A DNA stretch of 64,000 nucleotides. Source: Pyrinomonadaceae bacterium. Its GTDB lineage: Bacteria; Acidobacteriota; Blastocatellia; Pyrinomonadales; Pyrinomonadaceae. A program made the translations under genes and the position numbers. The notes under the pieces were generated by a model. The model was not told the DNA's origin, ran no database searches, and saw only the letters and a list, made by a program, of their open reading frames with translations. Where the stretch lies: contig JAJQRF010000016.1 in NCBI GenBank assembly GCA_021228405.1, positions 1 to 64,000 of the forward strand, read 5' to 3'. Below, in pieces: positions 56,501 through 64,000 of the stretch; position 1 is the stretch's first letter, and each line of letters starts with the position of its first letter.

Positions 56501-59500
56501 CTATAAAACCGAGCAAAAAATAGTCGAAATTCTCAATCAAAATGTAAATAACGGCAAACGTCCGTTTCCGAAAGATGCCGGGGAATTTCAAAACCTTTTG
56601 AGGGAAAACGATTTCGCGTTGGAAAATATCAAAGACGGTTACGGCAGAAATGTTTTTCTCACTTCAAACCGTTATTCGCGTTATGCGGATAAAACCGTCA
56701 TCGAAAACGGCAAACAGAAGATCACGCCCGTGACGGAAGAGGTTATCAATTTCAGTCTTTATACGAAAGGCGCGGACGGTGTTCTTTCAAGCGACGATTC
56801 GGTTTTGGCGATGTTTTCGGGAATCGTGATGGAACAATCGAAGGAATCCGATTTCAGGAAAACCGAAGTCAAAACGATCGGCTTTGCGGGCGAGCAGGGC
56901 GCGATTCGCGGAACGGTTTCCGATTTGCAAGGTGCGGCGGTTTTCGGCGCGTCGGTAAAAGCCACGAACGCAAGTGATTCGACGAAAATTTACAATGCAA
57001 ATACCGATGAGCAGGGAAATTTTGTGATCGCCAACCTGCCCGCGGCAAAATACGATCTCCGCATCGATGCAAGCGGATTTAAGTCTTTCGTTTACCAGAG
57101 TCTTGAAGTCAAAGCGCAAAATATTATTGAAATAAAAGCAATGCTTGAGGTCGGAGGTGTCAGCGAAGTCGTCAATGTTACGGGAAGCGTTGATGAGTAT
57201 GCAGTGAACGCGAGTACCTCTACGAACGTCACCATTGAACAGATTCAGCAATTACCTGTAAACGGAAGAAGTTTTTCTTCAATCTTAAAGCTTGCGCCGA
57301 CAAAACCGGAAGCGATGGCAGGGCGATCGAAGGATGATGAAACGGATGATTCGCCGAATTCAACGCCGCGTTTGCGCGAATATTTTCCTGAAACCCTGCT
57401 TTGGAATCCTGAAGTCATCACCGACAAAAACGGTAAAGCCGAAGTGAAATTCAAACTTGCCGACAACATTACGACGTGGAAGCTCTACACGATCGCTTCG
57501 ACCAAAAAAGGCAAGATCGGCGTGACGGAAAAGGAAATCCAGGCGTTTCAGCCGTTTTTCGTCGATCTCGAACCGCCGAAATTCCTGACCGAAGGCGACG
57601 AGATTCATTTGCCGACGCAAGTTAGAAATTACACGGAAGCGAAACAAAAAGTTAATGTTTCGATGACGAAATCAGATTGGTTCTCATTTCTGAGTTCGGA
57701 AAAACAACAGGTCGAAGTCGCGTCGGGCGCGTCGGAAAATGCAATTTTCGGTTTCAAAGCGGTTTCGGCGATCAAGGACGGCAAACAAAAAGTTACGGCA
57801 ATCGCCGCCAGGGATTCGGACGCAATCGAAAAGCCTGTGACGGTGCGTCCGAACGGTCAGGAAATCGTCAAAACCGAAACGAGGCTTTTCACAAATCCGG
57901 CAACTTTCGACGTGAATTTTCCTGCAAATGCTCGATCGAAAACACAGAAGGCGGAACTCAAAATCTATCCGAATCTGATGGCGCACGTCACCGAATCGGT
58001 CGAAGGTTTACTGCAAAGACCTTACGGATGCGGCGAACAGACGATCTCTTCGACCTATCCGAACCTGATGATTTTGAAATTTACGCGCAGCGATTCAAAG
58101 CTTCGGCAGACGGCGCAGAAATTTCTCCAGAAAGGTTACGAACGCCTGATCGGTTATCAGGTCGCAAGCGGCGGCTTTTCATATTGGGGCGGCAAAGATG
58201 AAGCCGATATTGCCTTGACAGCCTATGCTTTACGGTTTTTGAACGATGCCGGAGCGTATATTACGGTCGATCCAGAAGCGGTCACGAAAGCGCAAAACTG
58301 GCTTATTTTACAGCAACGCGCTGACGGCGGTTTTACAAAAAAATACTACTGGGAAACCGCCGAAGACACGAACCGCACAAAAATTTTTACATCGTATGTC
58401 GCCCGAACGCTGGCGAGAATCAAAGCTGAAAGAAAAGATTCCGATAATTTGCAAACTGCCGCGCTCGATAAAGCCTTAGATTATCTGAAACGTCAAAATG
58501 CACGCATCGACGAGCCTTACGCGCTTGCGCTCTACGGTTTGTCCCTGCTCGACGCGGGCAAAACGGAAGAGGCGAATTCGGTTGCCGAAATTCTAACAAA
58601 GATGGCGATTCCTGAAAATAATTCGGTTTACTGGAAACTCGAAACCAACACGCCGTTTTACGGTTGGGGAACTGCCGGACGCGTCGAAACGACTGCTTTG
58701 GTAGTTCAGTTTTTAATAAAAATGCAGAAGGTTTCGGAAAACGAACAAAGAGCAAAGAGTAACGAACTAATTACAAAAGGCACGCTGTTTTTGCTGAAAA
58801 ACAAAGACCGTTACGGCGTTTGGTATTCGACGCAGACGACGATCAATGTGCTTGACGCTTTCTTAGCCGCGCTTTCGGACGAAAAACAAACGGCGGAAAA
58901 CCAGCAAATCCAAATTGCCTTGAACGGAGCAAATTTGCAAACGATCACGGTTTCGCCCGATCAGATCGCGCCGGTAACTGTGAGCCTGAACGAAAAACTG
59001 AATCCGAACGAAAATCGTTTGGAAATCAGTTCATCAACGAATTCGGCGGTGATGGCGCAGGTCGTGCAAAATCATTACATCGAGTGGAAAGATGCGGAAA
59101 TTTCGGGACAGAATACGAATAATTTGCGCCAGTTACAGCTTGATTACAAATGCGACAAACAGAACGTGCAAATTATGGAAGAGGTAAATTGTTCGGTCAA
59201 AGCCGAACGCGTCGGGTTTAAAGGCTACGGGATGTTGCTTGCCGAGATCGGAATTCCGCCGGGCGCGGACGTTTCGCGTGAATCGCTTCAAGCCGCGATG
59301 GATGCGGACTGGAGCCTGAGCCGTTACGACGTTTTACCGGATAGGATCATTATTTATATGTGGTCGAAAGCCGGCGGCACGAACGTCACTTTCAAATTCA
59401 AGCCGCGTTACGGCATCAACGCGCAAACGCCTTCGTCATTTGTCTACGATTATTACAACGAGGAAGCGAAAGCGACGCTCGCGCCTTTGAAATTTGAGGT

Positions 59501-59507
59501 GAAATAG
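53580..59507 (+). CDS. Alpha-2-macroglobulin family protein with GspG-like and TonB-plug-like insertions
   Basis: A 1975-residue exported protein (signal peptide LFPLFVVCLLCVFSAHA) with macroglobulin domains: VLLTTDKPIYQPGQEFKVRG near residue 238, A2M core YFPETLLWNPEVITDKNGK near 1267, and the thioester motif YGCGEQT with Cys1484 and Gln1487. A terpenoid-cyclase-like helical part (YLKRQNARIDEPYALALYG) and receptor-binding-like C-terminus follow. Two insertions are unusual. Residues about 800-1080 hold three repeats, each ending in a D-W-G-N-Y-type block like the GspG pseudopilin (DVWGNIYRPVF, DRWNRDYEIYF, DGYGRNVFL) with FSLGVNG-like strands. Residues 1107-1250 hold a carboxypeptidase-regulatory-like domain and NVTIEQIQQLPVNGRSFSSI, as in acidobacterial TonB receptors. 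Bacterial A2M traps attacking proteases covalently; this one likely does so in the periplasm or on the surface. Confidence 0.9.
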   Translation: MRNRLFPLFVVCLLCVFSAHAQNVIEKESSLILSEKSAQAEIVIENPAPRFDLRIELEILDTKDQIRASKTQDLRIEKGKKTYKIPLVWNDLTKDFDERIDWFRFHYKIGEKEGFVSLSELIKDIFVIRVAAAKQVFPGETQTVRVRAVHPVTDLPVKNVRIDGVIEMEIDTEAEDDEVNVKAKAETDSEGFAVLNFKIPENIKIEDADLEIEGRKNGIFRSVSEDFDNDSGKGRVLLTTDKPIYQPGQEFKVRGLYFDANNTVVTNSELEFKIYDQEDTVLFKETVKTSEFGIASVSWKIPDNAKLGNYRVEIDAENDLSEDNLSFKVSRYDLPNFAVTAKPDKTFYLPNDKQAEIAVTADYLFGKPVIKGKVRVVQENERSWNWRLQKYDVTEKGVFEGDADKDGKYIAKVDLEDEFADLLDDRWRNFEDLHFAAYYTDLTTNRTEQKRFDVRISKEPIHIYFIGKTYELSQKLPISAYVSTFYADGSPAVCDVEIKGKNDDDAEFKILQRLKTNSFGAGKLFFERPAFESASDDLDLQIVARDKNGQKGTYRREIEYYDDTEGLSIEIEKTIFKPGESVKIDIVSSKKEGYVYVDVVKDWTVLESFLVKLANGKANLKIPYHPTFKGELTVGVYKDEDTDYYSPEVRASRGIIFPAQENLRVDAKFEKSVYKPNEDGTINFSSLDGAGKPIETALGVVIFDKAVEERARTDAEFGSYFSRYSYFLGYHKSFGGVSLKDLNGLNLSKNISPELQLVAEVMLSNNYFYPRIYQSWLNHTEAKSLYAEFFKKQFTPIEEMLKKHFEKTGENPIDESSLREILRKNGFDLDKIRDVWGNIYRPVFTTDRTQNILTWKTSGADETFGTQDDFDISTSSFSYFQPIGKSIDKAAENYYQQTGKYIRDIETLRTELAKQNIDLGKLKDRWNRDYEIYFEVSGANYVIRFFSLGVNGVREPNYWNRDDFDIWKTSQNYFYKTEQKIVEILNQNVNNGKRPFPKDAGEFQNLLRENDFALENIKDGYGRNVFLTSNRYSRYADKTVIENGKQKITPVTEEVINFSLYTKGADGVLSSDDSVLAMFSGIVMEQSKESDFRKTEVKTIGFAGEQGAIRGTVSDLQGAAVFGASVKATNASDSTKIYNANTDEQGNFVIANLPAAKYDLRIDASGFKSFVYQSLEVKAQNIIEIKAMLEVGGVSEVVNVTGSVDEYAVNASTSTNVTIEQIQQLPVNGRSFSSILKLAPTKPEAMAGRSKDDETDDSPNSTPRLREYFPETLLWNPEVITDKNGKAEVKFKLADNITTWKLYTIASTKKGKIGVTEKEIQAFQPFFVDLEPPKFLTEGDEIHLPTQVRNYTEAKQKVNVSMTKSDWFSFLSSEKQQVEVASGASENAIFGFKAVSAIKDGKQKVTAIAARDSDAIEKPVTVRPNGQEIVKTETRLFTNPATFDVNFPANARSKTQKAELKIYPNLMAHVTESVEGLLQRPYGCGEQTISSTYPNLMILKFTRSDSKLRQTAQKFLQKGYERLIGYQVASGGFSYWGGKDEADIALTAYALRFLNDAGAYITVDPEAVTKAQNWLILQQRADGGFTKKYYWETAEDTNRTKIFTSYVARTLARIKAERKDSDNLQTAALDKALDYLKRQNARIDEPYALALYGLSLLDAGKTEEANSVAEILTKMAIPENNSVYWKLETNTPFYGWGTAGRVETTALVVQFLIKMQKVSENEQRAKSNELITKGTLFLLKNKDRYGVWYSTQTTINVLDAFLAALSDEKQTAENQQIQIALNGANLQTITVSPDQIAPVTVSLNEKLNPNENRLEISSSTNSAVMAQVVQNHYIEWKDAEISGQNTNNLRQLQLDYKCDKQNVQIMEEVNCSVKAERVGFKGYGMLLAEIGIPPGADVSRESLQAAMDADWSLSRYDVLPDRIIIYMWSKAGGTNVTFKFKPRYGINAQTPSSFVYDYYNEEAKATLAPLKFEVK

Positions 59508-59523
59508 AAAATTACTTACAAAT

Positions 59524-59570
59524 AAAAAGCGGGATTTTTATCAAAAACCTTCGATAAAAATCCTGCCTTT
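59524..59570. terminator. Bidirectional terminator
   Basis: GCGGGATTTTTATC and GATAAAAATCCTGC pair with one mismatch around AAAAACCTTC, flanked by A- and T-runs on both sides. It separates two convergent genes. Confidence 0.85.
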
Positions 59571-59588
59571 AGATGTGGAAAAAAAATC

Positions 59589-61922
59589 CTATTCTCCTTT
59601 ATTTTCGTCCAAAACGATTTCGGGAAATTCACGTGCAAACTGTTCGCGCGGTTTGTTATCGATCTCGGCGCGCAAAACGCGTGTGCCGACGTTTGATTTG
59701 AAATTCCCGTTTTCGTCATACAGACGGCGATACTGCGCTGAATTTCTGATAACGCCTTGAATATATGCTTTGGTTTCTTTGAACGGAACGGCTTCGACAA
59801 ATTCATCCATTTCGGGCGGCAAACTTGCCCGCCACGGCGGAACTCTGCCGGGACCGGCGTTGTAAGCGGCGGCGACATATTCTATGCGTCCGAAGGCGTT
59901 GAACTGGTCGCGCATATACGCCGTGCCGAGTTCGATATTCAGTGCCGGATTGAAAAGCGTATTGCCGTCGATCGCCGTGTTCGCCGAACCATATTTCTTC
60001 GACATCATTCGCGCAGTCGGGACGAGCAACTGCATCAAGCCGTAAGCGTTTGCGCCCGATTTTGCACGCGGATTGAAAACCGATTCCTGGCGAATCAGAC
60101 CCGCGACCTGATAATGATCGAGATTTCGCGCTTTTGCCCATTTTTTGATGTCGTCCCAATTCGTCAGCGGGTAAAAAATATCCCATTCTTCCTGTCCCAT
60201 TTCTTCGGGATTCATCTGTGAATAATCGGGATAACTTTTCGCCAAAGCGAGCAATGCGCCGACGTTATCGCCTTTCAAACGAAAATGTTTTGCCAGCGAG
60301 AGATTGATCTTCGGACTGTTTGAAGCGGTTTTTTGCGCTTCCTGAAGCTCGTCGATCGCCCAATCGAAAAGCCCGACGGTTGAAAGTTCTTCCGATTTTT
60401 CGGCGCGTTCCAGTTCTTTGTTCGTTGCGGTTTCGGGCGCAACGGTGACGGTTTTTAAATTGGCAACCGCCTTCGGAATCAGCGAATTCGCGGGGAAATT
60501 CGGCGGCGTTTGGCATTGTCCGCGACCGCGCAAACTCGTCAGTCTTTGGAGAGCGAGATAGCCATACCAATTTGCCGCGTAGCGGTGCATAACGCCGTCG
60601 TAAAGCGCACAGGCTTCGGGAATTTTGTTGGCAAGTTCCGAATCACGCGCCGCCCAATATCCCGCTTTTCCGCGATTTGCCGTGTCTTTGTCCACGTATC
60701 GGGCGAGATGTTCGGTCAGCATTTGCGAACTTAATTGATAATTCTTCGCTTCGTGTTCGAGCCAGGCGAGTTCAAATTGCGCTCCCGCAACTTCGACCGC
60801 GTTAGGATATGCGGCAAGCGCGGTGCGGAAAAAGAATTGTTCTTCGAGTTTGTTTTTCGCGTCACGTGCCTGAAGCCCGGCGGCGGCGTAGGTTTTCGGG
60901 ATCAATTTGCTGTTCGGCAAGGTTCGGCGCATTTCTTCGACGACGGTTTTGGCATTTGCCCAAAGACGATTTTGAGCGTAACCGAGCACGAGTTGATAAT
61001 AGGCTTCGTCTTTTTCTTTAGCCGTCGCGGGAACGGCGAAAAATGCGCTTTGTGCATTCGGCATCTGCTTCAGATTTGAATAAGTGATGATTCTTTTCAA
61101 CTGGATTTGCGGCGAATTCACCGCGGGAAAATTTTGCAGAAGTGCGTCGAAGGATTTGGCGGCTTCGGCGTAATTTTTGGCAGAATAAAGCTTTTCGGCG
61201 CGGGTTTGGATTTCTTCCGCCGAATTCGGATTCAAATCCTGACCGAGCGAAACGAGTTTGGCTTCGGCTTCCTTTGCCGCATTTGTGCCCGCGCCGTAGA
61301 AATAAACCTTGCGGTAAAACTTTACCGCTTCGCCTTGATTCTGCGTTTGTTCATAGGCTTTTGCCGTTAAAAGAAGTGCGTCGGCGTTGTTTTTGTCGTT
61401 CAGTTCTTTCAGGAAATTCGGGATTTGCGCCGCGTTACCCGATGTCATCGCCGAATTTGCCCATAACAATCTCGATTCCCGAACGCGCAGTGAAGTCGGA
61501 AAATCATTGACCAGATTTACAAAAACGCTCATTGCTTCGGCGTGGTTTCCGAGCGATTGCAAGGCGCGTCCGCGAAGCCAGAGCGCATAATCGCCGAGTT
61601 CGGTCTTTTCCCTGAAAACGTTCGTATTCAATATCTGCGCCGCGCCGTTAAAATCGTTGTTTTCAAAGCGAATCCGAGCGCGGAGCAGTTTAGCGAGCGT
61701 GCCGCTTTTGGTTTTTGAGAAACGGTTTTCGATCTCCAAAACGACATTTTCGGGCGGCAATTTACCGTTTTTGGTCAAGTCGCGCAAAGTTTTCAGCGCG
61801 TCGTCTTCCGACATCGGACGCACGGCGGCGGAACAACTCGTTGTCAGAGGAATCAGGAAAAGAGCTATTGAAAAAAAGATGATCGTTAAAATTGAATATG
61901 AATCAAGGCGGTATTTTGACAT
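59589..61922 (-). CDS. Lytic transglycosylase, SLT type, with TPR-like superhelix (lipoprotein)
   Basis: The 777-residue protein starts with a lipoprotein signal (IIFFSIALFLIPLTTSCSAA, Cys in a lipobox). An alpha-superhelical part rich in TPR-like helices fills residues 40-590. The catalytic domain follows with Glu613 in RQESVFNPRAKSGANAYGLM and AAYNAGPGRVPPWR, as in Slt70-like enzymes, which cleave peptidoglycan to 1,6-anhydro ends. It should act in the periplasm, anchored to a membrane. The gene converges with the alpha-2-macroglobulin gene. Confidence 0.92.
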   Translation of the reverse strand: MSKYRLDSYSILTIIFFSIALFLIPLTTSCSAAVRPMSEDDALKTLRDLTKNGKLPPENVVLEIENRFSKTKSGTLAKLLRARIRFENNDFNGAAQILNTNVFREKTELGDYALWLRGRALQSLGNHAEAMSVFVNLVNDFPTSLRVRESRLLWANSAMTSGNAAQIPNFLKELNDKNNADALLLTAKAYEQTQNQGEAVKFYRKVYFYGAGTNAAKEAEAKLVSLGQDLNPNSAEEIQTRAEKLYSAKNYAEAAKSFDALLQNFPAVNSPQIQLKRIITYSNLKQMPNAQSAFFAVPATAKEKDEAYYQLVLGYAQNRLWANAKTVVEEMRRTLPNSKLIPKTYAAAGLQARDAKNKLEEQFFFRTALAAYPNAVEVAGAQFELAWLEHEAKNYQLSSQMLTEHLARYVDKDTANRGKAGYWAARDSELANKIPEACALYDGVMHRYAANWYGYLALQRLTSLRGRGQCQTPPNFPANSLIPKAVANLKTVTVAPETATNKELERAEKSEELSTVGLFDWAIDELQEAQKTASNSPKINLSLAKHFRLKGDNVGALLALAKSYPDYSQMNPEEMGQEEWDIFYPLTNWDDIKKWAKARNLDHYQVAGLIRQESVFNPRAKSGANAYGLMQLLVPTARMMSKKYGSANTAIDGNTLFNPALNIELGTAYMRDQFNAFGRIEYVAAAYNAGPGRVPPWRASLPPEMDEFVEAVPFKETKAYIQGVIRNSAQYRRLYDENGNFKSNVGTRVLRAEIDNKPREQFAREFPEIVLDENKGE

Positions 61923-61987
61923 TGAAAAACTCCGAAATTTTGATGCGAATTATGAAAATTATTTTGTCTTTGGGGCAAACAAAAATC

Positions 61988-62016
61988 TTCCAAAAAGAAA
62001 AATTCCGTTATATGAT
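61988..62016 (+). promoter_or_regulatory. Putative promoter of the VWA gene
   Basis: TTCCAA and TATGAT are separated by 17 bases, about 35 nt before the ATG at 62051. The -35 box is weak. It lies in the divergent gap to the lytic transglycosylase gene. Confidence 0.4.
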
Positions 62017-62050
62017 AGCAGAGAATTTGTTGATCTCAGGAGTTTTCAAG

Positions 62051-64000
62051 ATGAAAAAATCATTCCTTGCGCTCGTTTGCGCCTTTTGGTTCGTTGCAAA
62101 TGTCTTTTCGCAAACCCCGAATCCGACCCCGACACCACAGCCTGCCGACGATGATGACGTTGTTAAAATTTCGACTTCGCTGATTCAGGTCGATGTCACC
62201 GTGACGGACAAAAGCGGAAAGGTCATTTCCGATCTGAAGCCCGAAGAAATAGAGATTTACGAAAACGGCAAAAAGCAGGATATTTCAAATTTTTCGTTTA
62301 TTTCAAACCTCAAGAAAACGCCCGTGCCGCCCGTTGAAAGCGTGAACGGCAACGTAAACGTTCCCGTTCCGCCGCGCAATCTCAATTCTGAACAGGTGCG
62401 CCGCACGATCGCGCTCGTGGTCGACGATCTGACGCTTTCCTTTGAGAGCGTTTATTTTGTGCGCCGCGCTTTGAAAAAGTTCGTTGACGAGCAAATGCAG
62501 GACGGCGATCTCGTCGCGATCATTCGGACAGGCGCGGGAATCGGCGCACTTCAACAGTTTACGACCGACAAACGCCAACTTTACGCCGCTATCGAAAAGG
62601 TTAAATGGAATCCTGCGGGAAACGGCAGAATCGGTGCGTTTGCTCCGCTCGAATCCGTCACTTCCTTACCTCAAACGGGCAGTGAAGAGGAAGATTCGGA
62701 TACTTTACAAACCGATGCGGAAAGCGAACTAAACAATCTGCGCGAAAGCATTTTTGCGACCGGAACACTCGGCGCGATCAATTTCATCGTGCGCGGAATG
62801 CAGGATTTGCCGGGCAGAAAATCGGTTATGCTTTTGTCGGACGGTTTCCGAATCCTGACGACTGGCAACAGCGGTTTTCTTGAATCGTCGCGGGTTTTGG
62901 AGTCTTTGCGGCGGTTGGTCGATCTCGCTAATCGTTCGTCGGTGGTCATCTACACGATGGACGCGCGCGGATTGCAATATACCGGACTTACGGCGGCTGA
63001 CAATACCGACGGAAGAAGCGCGGAACAGGTCGAACAGGCTTTGAGCAACCGGCGCGCCGAGCTTTTCGATACGCAGGAAGGCTTGCGCTATCTGGCTCAA
63101 CAAACAGGTGGCATTTCGGTCGTAAACAACAACGATCTGAGCCAGGGAATTTCACGGATGCTCGACGATCAAAGTTACTATTTGATAGGTTATCAGCCTG
63201 ACGAGGAAACCTTCGACCCGAAAACGAGGCGATTTAATAAGCTTGCCGTTAAAGTAATTCGTCCGGGCGCGCGGGTTCGCTACCGCAGTGGATTTTTCGG
63301 AATTTCCAACGAAGCGATCGCCAATAAACCGACAACGAACCTGACTCCGGCGCAACAGATCAACAACGCGCTCACGTCGCCTTTTGCCGTGAACGACATT
63401 TCTCTGCGCTTAAATGCTCTGTTCGGTGCGGATGCCAAACAGCAGGTTTTCATCCGCTCGTTTTTGCACGTTAAGGGTGATAATCTGACTTTTACGGAAG
63501 GTGCGGACGGCAGTAAAAAAGCGGTTTTCGACGTGGTTGCGGTGAGTTTCGGCGATAACGGAATGATCGTTGACGAGATCAGTAAAACTTACACGATAAC
63601 CGCAAAAGATGACGTTCTAAAGGTCATCCGAACGAACGGATTTGTTTACGATTTTACGTTCCCGATAAAAAAATCGGGCGCATATCAGCTTCGCGTGGCA
63701 CTGCGCGACACGGTCAGCGGAAAGGTCGGCTCGGCGAATCAATTTGTCGAAGTTCCAAATCTGAAAAAAGAACGCTTGACGGTTTCGGGCATAATTCTGG
63801 AAAACATTTCGCTCAAGGAATGGCAAAGCCGGAGCGAAGGCAAACCGCCCGAAGTATCGCTCTCCGACCCGCAAACGGCAACGTCGCTTCGCCAGTTCAA
63901 ACGCGGAACCATCCTGAATTTCGGAACACAGGTCTACAACGCCAAACTCGACACTACGCGCAAACCCAATCTGACCTATCAAACCAGAATTTTCCGTGAC
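62051..64000 (+). CDS. Secreted VWA-domain protein, acidobacterial VWFA-related family (3' end outside window)
   Basis: The open frame runs for 650 codons to the window edge without a stop. A signal peptide (SFLALVCAFWFVANVFSQ) is followed by a PNPTPTPQPADDDD spacer, the short module DVTVTDKSGKVISDLKPEEI, and a von Willebrand A domain (TIALVVDDLTLSFESVYFV, LPGRKSVMLLSDGF). The metal-binding DxSxS is replaced by DDLTLS, so divalent-ion binding may be weak. C-terminal beta-rich modules follow from about residue 430 (NLTPAQQINNALTSPFA). AGGAG at 62038-62042 precedes the ATG by 8 nt. It is a longer relative of the 50490 gene. Confidence 0.88.
   Translation, partial: MKKSFLALVCAFWFVANVFSQTPNPTPTPQPADDDDVVKISTSLIQVDVTVTDKSGKVISDLKPEEIEIYENGKKQDISNFSFISNLKKTPVPPVESVNGNVNVPVPPRNLNSEQVRRTIALVVDDLTLSFESVYFVRRALKKFVDEQMQDGDLVAIIRTGAGIGALQQFTTDKRQLYAAIEKVKWNPAGNGRIGAFAPLESVTSLPQTGSEEEDSDTLQTDAESELNNLRESIFATGTLGAINFIVRGMQDLPGRKSVMLLSDGFRILTTGNSGFLESSRVLESLRRLVDLANRSSVVIYTMDARGLQYTGLTAADNTDGRSAEQVEQALSNRRAELFDTQEGLRYLAQQTGGISVVNNNDLSQGISRMLDDQSYYLIGYQPDEETFDPKTRRFNKLAVKVIRPGARVRYRSGFFGISNEAIANKPTTNLTPAQQINNALTSPFAVNDISLRLNALFGADAKQQVFIRSFLHVKGDNLTFTEGADGSKKAVFDVVAVSFGDNGMIVDEISKTYTITAKDDVLKVIRTNGFVYDFTFPIKKSGAYQLRVALRDTVSGKVGSANQFVEVPNLKKERLTVSGIILENISLKEWQSRSEGKPPEVSLSDPQTATSLRQFKRGTILNFGTQVYNAKLDTTRKPNLTYQTRIFRD

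Overview
The window looks like a chromosomal segment of an Acidobacteriota bacterium, probably class Blastocatellia (Pyrinomonadaceae-like). Two secreted proteins match the VWFA-related acidobacterial domain family, and a large alpha-2-macroglobulin carries an Oar/TonB-receptor-like segment typical of the phylum. Genes are dense, GC is moderate, and neighbouring genes often overlap as TAATG or ATGA. No rRNA, tRNA or CRISPR array was seen.

Layout. 1-2.5 kb: AT-rich sequence with about twenty 21-bp tandem repeats, then an Mrr-like restriction endonuclease with a coiled-coil front half. 2.5-4.6 kb: a TPP riboswitch and thiC. 4.7-15.1 kb: an accessory zone of small, mostly co-oriented genes (RidA, DUF6194, a secreted TIM-barrel-like protein, AraC regulator, esterase, DUF1801, ArsR plus ABM plus ACT, rifampin ADP-ribosyltransferase, RibD-like reductase, DUF6624, DUF2200, YdeI, VOC). 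Decayed copies of the 3' end of thiC lie between these genes. 15.3-47.3 kb: a surface-polysaccharide locus with UDP-xylose synthase, flippase, several glycosyltransferases and methyltransferases, carbamoyltransferase, an asparagine-synthase-like amidotransferase, nucleotidyltransferase, cupin epimerase, a WecA-like initiating enzyme fused to a WbpM-type N-terminal half, O-antigen ligase, a second initiating sugar transferase and a DegT aminotransferase. A TPR protein, a secreted nuclease and a zinc-ribbon protein are interspersed. 47.7-64 kb: housekeeping and envelope genes (trmFO, TauE-type transporter, VWA proteins, Xer recombinase, SIMPL protein, a 1975-residue alpha-2-macroglobulin, lytic transglycosylase).

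How they fit together. The 15.7-47 kb genes can make an activated precursor, build and decorate a repeat unit, flip it, and polymerise or ligate it. The accessory zone resembles cargo of mobile gene pools (drug modification, small-molecule enzymes), but no integrase or attC site is visible. The most unusual observation is the set of four partial thiC tails between these genes, which suggests repeated insertion or recombination at the thiC stop codon. Other unusual items are an alpha-2-macroglobulin with three GspG-like modules plus a TonB-plug-like segment, three sites of heptameric tandem repeats (one inside the thiC start region), and several genes predicted to be leaderless.
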